Source: Nocardia sp. BMG111209
GTDB taxonomy: Bacteria; Actinomycetota; Actinomycetes; Mycobacteriales; Mycobacteriaceae
Length of the DNA stretch: 64,000 nucleotides
Direction: 5' to 3'
NCBI RefSeq assembly: GCF_000381925.1
Contig: NZ_KB907307.1
Location: 992,001-1,056,000 of the forward strand
This document shows positions 26,500 through 35,051 of the stretch, in pieces. Both the position numbers and the translations under genes were made by a program. Numbering within the stretch: position 1 is the stretch's first letter; each line of letters starts with the position of its first letter. The notes under the pieces were generated by a model. That model had not been told where the DNA came from, searched no databases, and saw nothing but the letters and a program-made list of their open reading frames with translations.

Positions 26500-27396
26500 T
26501 TACGGCGCGGCTTCCGGGGTCGTGAGCGCGGCCTTCAGCTGGTCGGCGAAGGCGCGGATGGCCGGGGCCAGTGGATGTTTCGCGGTGATGAGGGTGATCG
26601 GGGGATGGTGGGGCGGGGTCAGTATGGGGCGGGTGGTGATGAGGGGGCCCGGCGTGGTGGTGGTGGAGGCGGCCATGACGGCGATGCCGAGTCCGGCGGC
26701 GACGAAGGCGCGGACGGTGGCCGGGGTGTCGGCGACGAAATCGACGCGGGGGGTGAAGCCGGCCTGCGCGGCCGTTTCGTGCAGCAGCGTGTGCATACCG
26801 CTCGCCGGGGGGAGGCAGACGAAGAGTTCGTCGCGGGTCTGCGTGAAATCGACTCGGGCGCAAGCGGTCAGGGGATGGCCGGGCGGGAGGGCCAGCACGA
26901 AGTGTTCGTCGGCGAGGTGTTCCAGGTGGTGGCCGGTGGCGAGGCCGGGGTGTTCGGGGCCGATCACGAGGTCGAGTCGGCCGTCGTCCAGGTCGGCGAC
27001 CAGGGGGTCGAGCAGGCCGGAGCGGTAGGAGAGGGTGACGCCGGGGTGGGCGCTCCGGAACGTCGCCATGACCGCGATCAGGTCTATCGGGCCGAGGACG
27101 GGGGTCGCGCCGATGCGCAGGGTGCCGCGGACCAGGTCGGCGAGTTCGGTCATCTCGGTGCGGGCCGCGTCGACGTGATCGAGGATGCGGCGGACCCGTA
27201 GCCGGAAGAGTTCGCCGGCGTGGGTGAGGGCCGGTGGGCGGGTGGTCCGGTCCAGCAGCGCCACGCCCAGTTCGGTTTCCAGCAGTTTGATCTGTGCCGA
27301 GATCGCCGGTTGGGCGATGTGCAGATGCTGGGCCGCGCGGGTGAATCCGCCCTCGCGGACGACGGTGTCGAAGTAGATCAGCTGCCGGAGTTCCAC
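26500..27396 (-). CDS. LysR-family transcriptional regulator
   Basis: 298 residues, standard length. The N-terminal HTH reads ELRQLIYFDTVVREGGFTRA then HIAQPAISAQIKLLETELG. The effector domain runs from about residue 90. GTG 27396 is used because it gives the canonical VELRQL start. It is divergent from the dienelactone hydrolase-like gene with about 150 bp between them, the usual layout for a LysR regulator and its target. Confidence 0.9.
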   Translation of the reverse strand: MELRQLIYFDTVVREGGFTRAAQHLHIAQPAISAQIKLLETELGVALLDRTTRPPALTHAGELFRLRVRRILDHVDAARTEMTELADLVRGTLRIGATPVLGPIDLIAVMATFRSAHPGVTLSYRSGLLDPLVADLDDGRLDLVIGPEHPGLATGHHLEHLADEHFVLALPPGHPLTACARVDFTQTRDELFVCLPPASGMHTLLHETAAQAGFTPRVDFVADTPATVRAFVAAGLGIAVMAASTTTTPGPLITTRPILTPPHHPPITLITAKHPLAPAIRAFADQLKAALTTPEAAP

Positions 27397-27546
27397 ATCA
27401 TAAGTAAATCCGATCGAGCCGATCGCGACCCGGTATTCGACGTATGGCCGGGTGGGGGACATGCTCGGTTGTGCGGCAAGGCAATTCGGCCCGGTGGCCG
27501 TGGTTCTGCCGGTGGGAGTACCGATATCGAGAGGAGGCGGGTGGCG

Positions 27547-28341
27547 GTGCGGCGAGCACGCCGGGCGGCCGTCCGATGGGATATGGCGAACGAGTACGTG
27601 GGTGAACGGGTTCGGGTCGAGGTCGGGGGCGAGGTGATGGGCGCCTATCTGGCCCGGCCGAGTGCGCCGGGGCGGTATCCCGGTGTGGTGGTGGCGCATC
27701 AGCTGTTCGGGGTGACGGCGGATGTGCGTGGGATCGCCGACCGGCTGGCGGGACAGGGCCGGGTGGCGATCGCGCCGGAGTTCCATCACCGCAGCGGGGC
27801 CGGTATCGAACTGCCGGTGACGGACGAGGGACGAGCGCGCGGGTTCGCGTTGATGCGCGAATTGTCCCGGGACGGTGTGGTGTCCGATATGAGCGCGGCG
27901 ATGTCGTATCTGCGCGCTCGTGGCGAGGTGCGCGCGGTGACCGGGGTGCTCGGGGTCAGTCTCGGTGGTCATCTCGCCTATCTGGCGGCGGCCCGGCTCG
28001 CGGTGCCGGTGACGCTGGTGTTGTACGCGGGCTGGCTGACCGGCACCGAGATCCCGGTGAGCACACCGGAACCGACGGTGGAGCTGACCGGCGGGATCAC
28101 CGGGCGACTGGTGTACGTCGTCGGCGAGCAGGATCCGGTGGTGCCGCCGGCGGATCGCCGGGTGATCGCCGATCGTCTTGTCGCGGAAGGGGTGTCCCAC
28201 GACCTGGTGGTCGTGCCCGGCGCGGGACATGCGTTCCTCGCCGAGGGAACGGCCGGGTATTCGCCCGCCGCTGCGGAATTCACCTGGGCGTTGATCGAAC
28301 GAGAACTGGCGGACGCCGATTCGCAACGAACGGACGGGTGA
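27547..28341 (+). CDS. dienelactone hydrolase-family alpha/beta hydrolase (Ser nucleophile)
   Basis: Alpha/beta hydrolase: PGVVVAHQLFGVTADVRG (oxyanion-loop region), nucleophile elbow GVLGVSLGGHLAYL, acid in VGEQDPVVPPADRR and histidine in PGAGHAFLAEG. Classical dienelactone hydrolases have Cys at the elbow; here it is Ser, so an esterase-like activity is more likely. GTG 27547 has AGGAGG 9 nt upstream (264 aa); ATG 27583 would give 252 aa starting at the conserved region and cannot be excluded. The last codons and stop lie in the first copy of a 20-bp tandem duplication. Probably controlled by the divergent LysR protein. Confidence 0.85.
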   Translation: MRRARRAAVRWDMANEYVGERVRVEVGGEVMGAYLARPSAPGRYPGVVVAHQLFGVTADVRGIADRLAGQGRVAIAPEFHHRSGAGIELPVTDEGRARGFALMRELSRDGVVSDMSAAMSYLRARGEVRAVTGVLGVSLGGHLAYLAAARLAVPVTLVLYAGWLTGTEIPVSTPEPTVELTGGITGRLVYVVGEQDPVVPPADRRVIADRLVAEGVSHDLVVVPGAGHAFLAEGTAGYSPAAAEFTWALIERELADADSQRTDG

Positions 28342-28364
28342 CCGAACGAACGGTCGGGTGACCG
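28325..28364 (+). repeat. 20-bp tandem duplication over the hydrolase stop codon
   Basis: AACGAACGGACGGGTGACCG is followed at once by AACGAACGGTCGGGTGACCG, one mismatch. The stop TGA (28339-28341) is in the first copy, and the second copy would supply a further TGA in another frame. This looks like a recent slippage duplication. Confidence 0.85.
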
Positions 28365-28512
28365 TCGGCCGCGGTGGTGCGTGCCGACCGCCCGGCATTG
28401 AATTCACCGGCCAAAGTCACTGTACGGCAATCGGTTCCGCATTCGGCGAGAGGCTCCGCTCAGGGTATCGTTGAGGGGTTGTCGAAAACTGGATGTTCAG
28501 GGGCTCTGGGCC

Positions 28513-30030
28513 ATGTTGGTCATCAACGCCGGTAGCCGCAGGCCGGGCGCCGAGCGGCGGGTTGTCGCATGGCTCGCGGCATTCGAGGGTGTCGGGCTCG
28601 TCGTTCCCGGGGTGCACATTCCGGGCCGGCGGCGGTATCGGCGCGGTGGATCCGAGGTGGACCTGCTGGTCTTCACCCCGCACGTGTGCGTGATCGTCGC
28701 CGTCGAGAGTGTGCGGTTCCGGGTGTCGGGTACGTTGTCGTGCCCGGGGGACGGACCGTGGAGTCTGCCGGACGTGGTCGGCGACCCGATCGCGTTGCGG
28801 CGCAAGGGTGATTCGAACCCGCTGAATCCCGCCGCCGACAGCCGGGACGATCTCCGCGGTGTCCTGGAGCAGAAGCTGTGCGAGGCGGCCGCCGATCTGC
28901 TCGTGGATGTCGTGGTGCTGGTGGTCCCGCAGTACGGGTACCCGATCGAACTGGTCACCACGGCGATGCCGGTCGGCTGTGACGTCCTGCTCGGCAACAA
29001 CTCCGGGGAGTTGTACCGATGGCTGGATGCCCACGCCTACGGGGATGCCGAGGCGTGGACGGCCGATCGGCTGCTCGTCGTGCTCGCGGCGCTGAACATC
29101 ACGGAGATCACCTGGGGTGATCTGATCGGTATCGGTTTTCCGGCCGAGCCCGTCGCGGGTTCCCGGGTCGGTGGGGCGCCGGCGTACGCTGCCCGGCCTC
29201 TTCCGGCGCCGCAATTTCCCGTCGTATGGGCGCCTTTCGCGCAGCCACCGGCCGGTGATCTTGTCGACGCGGCGGTCTCGGCCGAGCCCGTCGCCGGTGC
29301 GCCGGAGGTACCGGCTTCGGTTGCCGTGCCGTCCGTTTCGGTCCCCGCCGAGGTGGGGAGCCCGGCAACACATGAGGCAGAGCCGGATTCACCGCCGATG
29401 GTCGCGCCTGCCTTCGGGACGCCGCCGGAGGAGTCCGTATTCGGAGACGCCGCGGTCGAGGAATTACCGGGAGAGGACGAGGTCGCGGAAGAAACCGTTG
29501 CCGAGTCGGCGGGAGAACCGCTCGCGCAGAACCCGATTGCCGACGAGCCGGTGAATTCCGTTGTTGACACGTCACATTCGCTTCCATCGTCCCCTGCCGG
29601 GGAACCGATCCCCGCAGCGGAATCATCCGAGGACGATCCGCTCGTCGGCATCGATCGGCACATCGCAGGTCGGGGACCGGCGGATTCGGTCCCCGGACCG
29701 TCCGCGCCGCCGCGGCGGTTGCCCGGGGTGCCGCGTCCGCCCGTGCAGTCCCGGAAACATCGCGACGTCGTGGCGATGTTGCGGGCCGCCGGCGCCTTCG
29801 CGGTACTGATCGCCGGTGTCTGGACGTTGGTCGACACCCATCACGCGCAGGCGCATCCGGGTGATGCGAATACGCCGGTCGTCGCGACCAGCGTCGTGCC
29901 GCCGCCGTTCCCGGCCGCGGGACTTCCGGTGGCGCCCCCGCCCGGCCCCGCTCCCGCCCCGATCCCGGCCGAGCTGTCGGTGCTGGGTCCCGGCGCCGCA
30001 CCGTGTTACCCCTTGCAGCCCAACTGCTGA
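28513..30030 (+). CDS. NERD-like domain protein with disordered linker and C-terminal membrane anchor
   Basis: 505 residues. Residues 1-150 resemble a NERD (nuclease-related) domain: GAERRVVAWLAAFEG, then GGSEVDLLVFTPHVCVIVAVES. The conserved acidic D is present, but the lysine expected after the second strand (E-x-K) is replaced by a serine-containing VAVES, so catalysis is doubtful. A Pro/Glu/Ala-rich disordered region (about 225-430) follows, then one membrane segment AAGAFAVLIAGVWTLVDT and a 60-residue Pro-rich outer tail ending APCYPLQPNC. ATG 28513 starts the recognisable domain. Function unknown. Confidence 0.7.
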   Translation: MLVINAGSRRPGAERRVVAWLAAFEGVGLVVPGVHIPGRRRYRRGGSEVDLLVFTPHVCVIVAVESVRFRVSGTLSCPGDGPWSLPDVVGDPIALRRKGDSNPLNPAADSRDDLRGVLEQKLCEAAADLLVDVVVLVVPQYGYPIELVTTAMPVGCDVLLGNNSGELYRWLDAHAYGDAEAWTADRLLVVLAALNITEITWGDLIGIGFPAEPVAGSRVGGAPAYAARPLPAPQFPVVWAPFAQPPAGDLVDAAVSAEPVAGAPEVPASVAVPSVSVPAEVGSPATHEAEPDSPPMVAPAFGTPPEESVFGDAAVEELPGEDEVAEETVAESAGEPLAQNPIADEPVNSVVDTSHSLPSSPAGEPIPAAESSEDDPLVGIDRHIAGRGPADSVPGPSAPPRRLPGVPRPPVQSRKHRDVVAMLRAAGAFAVLIAGVWTLVDTHHAQAHPGDANTPVVATSVVPPPFPAAGLPVAPPPGPAPAPIPAELSVLGPGAAPCYPLQPNC

Positions 30031-30363
30031 AACCGCCGACTCCCGAGGCGCCTGCCGCGAACGAGCGAGGCGCACGCGGCGGACCCGCCGGGTAGTCCAC
30101 CCCGCTCCGCGATCCCGCACGCCCTATGAATATGAGGACAATTCGGCGAACTTGATCGTTGACAATCTTGTGTGAGATTCATAACATCAATGCCACACCA
30201 GCGGTGGCGTCGGCTGCCGATCGGGACATCCAGTCTCGGATCGGTTGTCGCACAACATATTCCGTCTCGGTGTCGCGGCCGCGGTCGCGCCGGTCCGGAT
30301 ACTTCCCGTCCGGCGGCGGACCGGCTGCCGTCCGCTCGTTCTCTACCGATTCCGGAGAAACCC
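30031..30363 (+). other. 333-bp intergenic region with strong promoter and long leader
   Basis: No gene is supported here. It is locally AT-rich around 30125-30195 and contains a near-consensus promoter at 30159-30187, which leaves a leader of about 170 nt before the binding-protein gene. The reading frame through the leader stays open into that gene but shows no signal-peptide logic upstream of GTG 30364. Confidence 0.55.
30159..30187 (+). promoter_or_regulatory. SigA-type promoter of the second ABC operon
   Basis: TTGACA, a 17-bp spacer, then TAACAT: a perfect -35 hexamer with ideal spacing and a TANNNT -10. The expected start is near 30194, giving a leader of about 170 nt. Confidence 0.7.
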
Positions 30364-31332
30364 GTGACCACAATCCGTGCGGCCCTGGCATCCGCATCCG
30401 CACTCCTGCTCGCCCTCGCGCTTTCCGCCTGTGGCAGTGGCGGCGGTTCCTCGACCGCATCCAACAGTGGCCCCACCACGGTGAAGGTCACGATCATCCC
30501 GATCGTCGACGTGGCGCCGATCTACCTGGGTCAGCAACAGGGCTTCTTCAAGAACCAGGGGCTCGACCTGCAGCTCAGCACCGCGCAGGGCGGCGCGGCG
30601 ATCGTGCCCGCCGTCGTCAGCGGGCAGGTCGACTTCGGATTCAGCAACCTGACCTCGCTGATCGTCGGCGCCTCGAAGGGATTGCCGCTGAAGATCGTCG
30701 CGCCCGGCAACGCCTCGACCGGCGTGCCGGGCAAGGATTTCGGCGGGGTGGTCGTCAAGGCCGACAGCCCGATCCGGTCGGCGAAGGATCTCGTCGGTAA
30801 GAAGGTCGCCGTCAACACCCTGAACAACATCAACGACACCACCGTCCGGGCCTCGATCCGGGCGGCCGGCGGTGACGCCGCCGACGTCAAGTTCACCGAA
30901 CTCGGCTTCCCGGACATGCTGCCCGCGGTGTCCAACGGCAACGTCGACGCGGCCCAGGTCGTGGAGCCGTTCCTGACCACCGCGCTGAAGAACGGCGACC
31001 GGCTGATCGCCTCCAATTACGTGGACACCGCGGCGAATCTGACGATCGCCGGCTACTTCACCTCGCAGCAGACCGCGAAGGCGAAGCCGGATCTGGTGAA
31101 GCGGTTCGCGGCCGCGATGCAGGAATCGCTGAAGTACTCCGCCGACCACGCGGATGCCGTGCGGCAGGTGCTGAGCAGTTACACCAAGATCGATCCGGCG
31201 GTCGCCGCCGCGCTGGTCCTGCCGCAGTTCCCCGATCGGGTCGACAAGAACTCGGCGCAGGTGCTGACCGATCTCGCCGTCAAGGACGGATTGATCACCA
31301 AGGCACCGGATCTCGCGGCGCTGCTGCCGTGA
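30364..31332 (+). CDS. ABC substrate-binding lipoprotein (SsuA/TauA/NMT1-like)
   Basis: 322 residues. The lipoprotein signal TTIRAALASASALLLALALS ends with the lipobox LSAC. The mature protein starts VKVTIIPIVDVAPIYLGQQQ and continues GFFKNQGLDLQL, AAIVPAVVSGQVDFGFSNL and VNTLNNINDTTVRASIR, typical of the alkanesulfonate/taurine/nitrate family. GTG 30364 has GGAG 7 nt upstream and puts the signal peptide at the terminus. The permease gene overlaps the stop (GTGA at 31329). Ligand unknown. Confidence 0.9.
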   Translation: MTTIRAALASASALLLALALSACGSGGGSSTASNSGPTTVKVTIIPIVDVAPIYLGQQQGFFKNQGLDLQLSTAQGGAAIVPAVVSGQVDFGFSNLTSLIVGASKGLPLKIVAPGNASTGVPGKDFGGVVVKADSPIRSAKDLVGKKVAVNTLNNINDTTVRASIRAAGGDAADVKFTELGFPDMLPAVSNGNVDAAQVVEPFLTTALKNGDRLIASNYVDTAANLTIAGYFTSQQTAKAKPDLVKRFAAAMQESLKYSADHADAVRQVLSSYTKIDPAVAAALVLPQFPDRVDKNSAQVLTDLAVKDGLITKAPDLAALLP

Positions 31333-32159
31333 CGGCAACCACGACCACAGGTGCGACGGCGGCCGCGACCAGCGGCCGCCGTCCCCGTGCGCTGCCCGCC
31401 TGGGTTCTCGGGCTGATCGGGCTCGCCGGCCTGATGCTGCTGACCGAACTCGCGCCTCGGGCGGGCCTGGTGTCCCGGCGCTACCTGCCGCCGTTCAGCG
31501 ACATGATGGCGGCGCTGGGGGACGAGGCGAAGACCTCGACGTTCTGGCAGTCGCTGCTGGACACCCTGCGCGGCTGGGCGATCGGCCTGGCGATCGCGCT
31601 GGTGGCCGGGGTGCTGCTCGGGATCGTGATCGGCAGCCTGCCCGCGGTCCGGGCGGCGCTGACCTCGACCATCGAATTCCTGCGGCCGATCCCGTCGGTG
31701 GCGCTGATCCCGCTGGCCGTGCTGTTGTACGGTCCCACCCCGCGCTCCACGCTGTTGCTGGTGGTCTACGCCTCCTTCTGGCAGGTGCTGGTGCAGGTGC
31801 TGTACGGGGTGCAGGACGTGGATCCGGTGGCCCGGGAGACCGCCCGCTCCTACCGTTTCCGTCCGCTGACCCAGGTGCGCACGGTCATCTGGCCGACCGC
31901 GCTGCCCTATGTGGTGACCGGGTTCCGGCTCGGCGCGGCGGTCGCGTTGATCCTGGAGATCACCGGTGAACTCGTGATCGGCTCGCCCGGTCTCGGTCAG
32001 CAGATCGCGGTCGCACAGAACTCCGAGGCCGTGCCCTCGATGTACGCGCTGGTCATCGTGGTCGGCCTGCTCGGCGTGCTCGTCAATGTGGTGGTCCGCG
32101 CGCTCGAGCGCCGCGCGTTGCGCTGGCATCCGTCGATCCGCCGGGAGATGATCTCGTGA
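31329..32159 (+). CDS. ABC transporter permease (SsuC-like)
   Basis: 276 residues. After a Thr/Ala-rich cytoplasmic start there are about six membrane segments from WVLGLIGLAGLMLLTELA. The family signature is LRPIPSVALIPLAVLLYG and the EAA-type loop is ARETARSYRFRPLTQVRTVI. It overlaps its neighbours by 4 nt on both sides (GTGA at 31329 and 32156). Confidence 0.9.
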   Translation: MTATTTTGATAAATSGRRPRALPAWVLGLIGLAGLMLLTELAPRAGLVSRRYLPPFSDMMAALGDEAKTSTFWQSLLDTLRGWAIGLAIALVAGVLLGIVIGSLPAVRAALTSTIEFLRPIPSVALIPLAVLLYGPTPRSTLLLVVYASFWQVLVQVLYGVQDVDPVARETARSYRFRPLTQVRTVIWPTALPYVVTGFRLGAAVALILEITGELVIGSPGLGQQIAVAQNSEAVPSMYALVIVVGLLGVLVNVVVRALERRALRWHPSIRREMIS

Positions 32160-32938
32160 GCGTACTCTCCGTGGCGCGAAAGATGTTGCTGCTCTTGGCC
32201 GTTCCCGTCGTGCTGATCGCCGCGTGGTGGTTCGCGACGGCACACAGCACGAATTTCTTCTGGCCGCCGCTGCACGACATCCTCGCCACCTTCGGCGACA
32301 CCTGGTTCCACGGCCGGTTCACCGCCGACGTGCTGCCCAGCGTGGCGCGGCTGCTGGCCGGTTACTTCCTGGCGCTGATCCTGGGGGTCGGGCTCGGCGT
32401 GGCGATCGGCTCGCTGCGCTGGTTGCGCGCGCTGCTGGAACCGGTGCTGGAATTCTTCCGGGCGATCCCGTCGCCGGTGCTGGTCCCGATCCTGATGCTG
32501 TTCGCCGGAATCGGCGACGGGATGAAGATCCTGGTGATCGTGTCCGGCTGTGTCTGGCCGGTCCTGCTGAACACCGTCGAGGGGGTGCGCGGGCTGGACG
32601 AGGTGCTCACCGACACCGCCCGCTGCTACCGGATGCGCCCGCATTCGCGGCTGATCCACCTCGTACTGCGCGGCGCGAGCCCGCAGATCGCGGCGGGTGC
32701 GCGGCAGGCGTTGTCCATCGGCATCATCCTGATGGTCATCAGCGAGATGTTCGCCGCCAACAGCGGGGTGGGCTTCACCATCGTCCAGTTCCAGCGCAGC
32801 TTCTCGATTCCGCAGATGTGGACGGGAATCATCCTGCTCGGGCTGATCGGCAACGTGCTGTCGATCATCTTCCAGATCGTGGAATCCCGGGCATTGAGCT
32901 GGTACACCGGCCTGCGCCGGTCACAACGAGAGAGTTGA
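32156..32938 (+). CDS. second ABC transporter permease (SsuC-like)
   Basis: 260 residues, about six membrane segments, first at MLLLLAVPVVLIAAWWFA. Signature FFRAIPSPVLVPILMLFAGI and EAA loop region DTARCYRMRPHSRLIHLVL. It is about the same size as the first permease and probably forms a heterodimer with it. GTG start inside the preceding stop. Confidence 0.9.
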   Translation: MSVLSVARKMLLLLAVPVVLIAAWWFATAHSTNFFWPPLHDILATFGDTWFHGRFTADVLPSVARLLAGYFLALILGVGLGVAIGSLRWLRALLEPVLEFFRAIPSPVLVPILMLFAGIGDGMKILVIVSGCVWPVLLNTVEGVRGLDEVLTDTARCYRMRPHSRLIHLVLRGASPQIAAGARQALSIGIILMVISEMFAANSGVGFTIVQFQRSFSIPQMWTGIILLGLIGNVLSIIFQIVESRALSWYTGLRRSQRES

Positions 32939-32939
32939 G

Positions 32940-33776
32940 ATGACCTCCACACCGATCGAGACCGACGGCGAGCGGACCGGCACGACGCTGCTGGACGTGC
33001 GCGGGCTGCAGAAGATCTACCAGAGCGGCGGCCGCGGCGTCGAGGCCGTGCGGGACCTGACCTTCGAGGTCGGAACCGGCGAACTGGTCTGCATCGTGGG
33101 ACCTTCCGGCTCCGGCAAGACCACCCTGCTGAAATGTATCGCCGGCCTGCTGAGCGCCAGCTCCGGTGAGGTGCTGCTGGAGGGCGACCGGGTCACCGGA
33201 CCGCCCGCGGGGATGGCAGTGGTCTTCCAGGAGTACGGCCGCAGCCTGTTCCCGTGGATGACCGTGCGGCAGAACGTCGAACTTCCGTTGAAGGAGAAGC
33301 GGATTCGCAAGGCCGAACGGCAGCGGCTGGTGCAGGAGGCCCTGGACGCGGTCGGCCTGGGCCATGTCGGCGATTCGCATCCGTGGCAGTTGTCCGGCGG
33401 TATGCAGCAGCGCGTCGCGATCGCGCGCGCGGTGGCCTACGAGCCGCAGATCCTGTTGATGGACGAGCCGTTCGCCGCGGTCGACGCGCAGACCCGGGCC
33501 GATCTGGAGGATCTCGTGCTCACGCTGTGGAAGCGGCTGGGCGTGACCATCCTGTTCGTCACCCACGACATCGACGAATCGGTGTACCTCGGGCAGCGGG
33601 TCGTGGTGCTGTCCGGTTCGCCGACGGTGGTGATGGCGGAGGTGGTCGTGGATCTGCCGGGTGAGCGCGATCAGCTCACCACCCGCTCGGCGCCGCGCTT
33701 CGCCGAATTGCGTTCGCGCATCTACACATTGATCCAGCAGGCGAAGGAGGGCCGGCGCCCGGATGCCACCGCGTGA
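32940..33776 (+). CDS. ABC transporter ATP-binding protein (SsuB-like)
   Basis: 278 residues. Walker A GPSGSGKTT, Q-loop VFQEYGRSLFPWM, signature LSGGMQQRVAIARAV, Walker B LLMDEPFAAVDA and H-loop LFVTHDIDES are intact. It starts 1 nt after the preceding stop. Its last 14 nt overlap the GntR gene, so transporter and regulator are one unit. Confidence 0.94.
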   Translation: MTSTPIETDGERTGTTLLDVRGLQKIYQSGGRGVEAVRDLTFEVGTGELVCIVGPSGSGKTTLLKCIAGLLSASSGEVLLEGDRVTGPPAGMAVVFQEYGRSLFPWMTVRQNVELPLKEKRIRKAERQRLVQEALDAVGLGHVGDSHPWQLSGGMQQRVAIARAVAYEPQILLMDEPFAAVDAQTRADLEDLVLTLWKRLGVTILFVTHDIDESVYLGQRVVVLSGSPTVVMAEVVVDLPGERDQLTTRSAPRFAELRSRIYTLIQQAKEGRRPDATA

Positions 33777-34509
33777 GCAGCAGTCCGGCGGAGCGGCGCG
33801 ACCGGCTCCCGTCGCGCCTGCCCCGGGGAGTCCGTCCGGGGCCGGCGCGCACTGGACCCGGCACGAGCAGGATCCGGTTCACCGGGATGTGACGGCCGCG
33901 ATCCGCGAGGCGATCGTCCGGGGTGAGTTCGCACCCAATCAGCGGCTGGTCGAATCGGATCTGGCCGAGCAGTTCGGGGCCGGCCGCGGCGGAGTACGCA
34001 CGGCCCTGGTCGAATTGGCGCACGAGGGGCTGGTGGAACGCATCCAGAACCGCGGCGCCCGGGTGCGGGCGGTCACGGTCGCGGAGGCGATCGAGATCTC
34101 CGAGGTGCGGATGGTGGTGGAGGGGTTGTGCGCGGCGAAGGCGGCCGAATCGGTCACCGACGCCGAGATCACCGAGTTGCGTGCCCTGGGTGCGGCGATG
34201 CGCACCGCCGTCGCCCGGGGCAATGTGCTCGGGTATTCGGAGCTCAACCAGACACTGCACCGGCGGGTGGTCGAGATCAGTGGTCAAGCCACGGCCGCGG
34301 GTGTGCTGGAACGGTTGCGCGCCAAGAACGTCCGCCACCAGTTCCGGCTGGCCCTGGTGCCCGGCCGACCGTCGGTGTCGGTGGCCGAACATCTGGCGAT
34401 CATCGAGGGCATCTGTACCCGCGACCCGGGCCGCGCCGAACAGGCGACGCGCGGCCACCTGGTCAGCGTGATCGCGGCGCTGCGGGCGACGGTGCCCGGA
34501 TCGGCGTGA
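33763..34509 (+). CDS. GntR-family regulator, FCD (FadR) subfamily
   Basis: 248 residues. After 30 Pro/Ala-rich residues a winged helix (HRDVTAAIREAIVRGEFAPN, LVESDLAEQFGAGRGGVRTA) is followed by an all-helical FCD ligand-binding domain (from about residue 105) with the metal/ligand histidines in LNQTLHRRVVE and VAEHLAIIEGI and near the end in RGHLVSV. Location at the end of the transport operon suggests it controls uptake in response to the imported compound. Confidence 0.9.
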   Translation: MPPREQQSGGAARPAPVAPAPGSPSGAGAHWTRHEQDPVHRDVTAAIREAIVRGEFAPNQRLVESDLAEQFGAGRGGVRTALVELAHEGLVERIQNRGARVRAVTVAEAIEISEVRMVVEGLCAAKAAESVTDAEITELRALGAAMRTAVARGNVLGYSELNQTLHRRVVEISGQATAAGVLERLRAKNVRHQFRLALVPGRPSVSVAEHLAIIEGICTRDPGRAEQATRGHLVSVIAALRATVPGSA

Positions 34510-34517
34510 GCGGCGGA

Positions 34518-34970
34518 TCAGGCCGCGCAGAATTCGTTGCCCTCCGGATCCCGCATGATCCACCAGTGCCCGGCCGGGCCGCGGTCGATCTCGCGGACGC
34601 GGGTCGCGCCGAGCTCCTCGAGCCGGGCGACCAATGCGTCGAGCCCGGTGGCACCGCTGTGCACGTCGATGTGCAGGCGGTTCTTGCCGGATTTCGCCTC
34701 GGGTACCTCCTGGAACAGCACCCGTCTGCCCTGGCCGACGCCGCTGACGGGGTCGAACGGGTCGTCGGGGTGGCGGATCGCGGCGAAACCGCGAAAGATC
34801 TTGCGGCCGTGATGTTCCGCGACCTCGGTGGCCCCCAGCTGTCCGGCCGCAGACAGCCGCTCGACGAGCGCGCCGGGATCCTCCACCTCGTACTCCAGCG
34901 CCGCGGCCCAGAAGTCGGCGAGGACGGGAGCGTTGCCTGCGTCGATGACGAGTTTCCAGTTCAGTGCCAC
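34518..34970 (-). CDS. VOC-superfamily (glyoxalase_6-like) protein
   Basis: 150 residues. VOC paired beta-alpha-beta modules start ALNWKLVIDAGNAPVLADFW, with FWAAALEYEVEDP and the second module NRLHIDVHSGATGLDALVAR ending in GHWWIMRDPEGNEF. A metal site is suggested by the His and Glu residues; the substrate is unknown. The GTG start at 34970 lies 7 nt from the -10 box of a PafBC-type promoter, so the gene may be induced by DNA damage. Confidence 0.85.
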   Translation of the reverse strand: MALNWKLVIDAGNAPVLADFWAAALEYEVEDPGALVERLSAAGQLGATEVAEHHGRKIFRGFAAIRHPDDPFDPVSGVGQGRRVLFQEVPEAKSGKNRLHIDVHSGATGLDALVARLEELGATRVREIDRGPAGHWWIMRDPEGNEFCAA

Positions 34971-34977
34971 CCACCGG

Positions 34978-35000
34978 AACCTACCCGGCACCACCGACAG
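34978..35000 (-). promoter_or_regulatory. PafBC/RecA-NDp-type promoter of the VOC gene
   Basis: On the minus strand: CTGTCGGTG, 8 nt, TAGGTT. This matches the TTGTCRGTG element at 8 of 9 with exact N8 spacing and a TANNNT -10. GTG 34970 is 7 nt downstream, giving a leaderless transcript. Confidence 0.7.
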
Positions 35001-35051
35001 ATTAGACTGGCGTGCCCATGCCGGTACCGAGACCGGCCGAGCGAGGTCCAC

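Noticed and set aside
27583..28341. Shorter start (ATG 27583) for the DLH-like protein
   Set aside because: Kept only as an alternative: the AGGAGG at 27532-27537 is ideally spaced for GTG 27547, although the recognisable domain begins near the ATG.
30190..30363. Cys/His leader peptide of the RHVDL type before the second ABC operon
   Set aside because: I checked all three frames; no HVDL-R-x-SA-C type peptide or Cys run followed by a stop is present, and one frame just reads into the binding protein.
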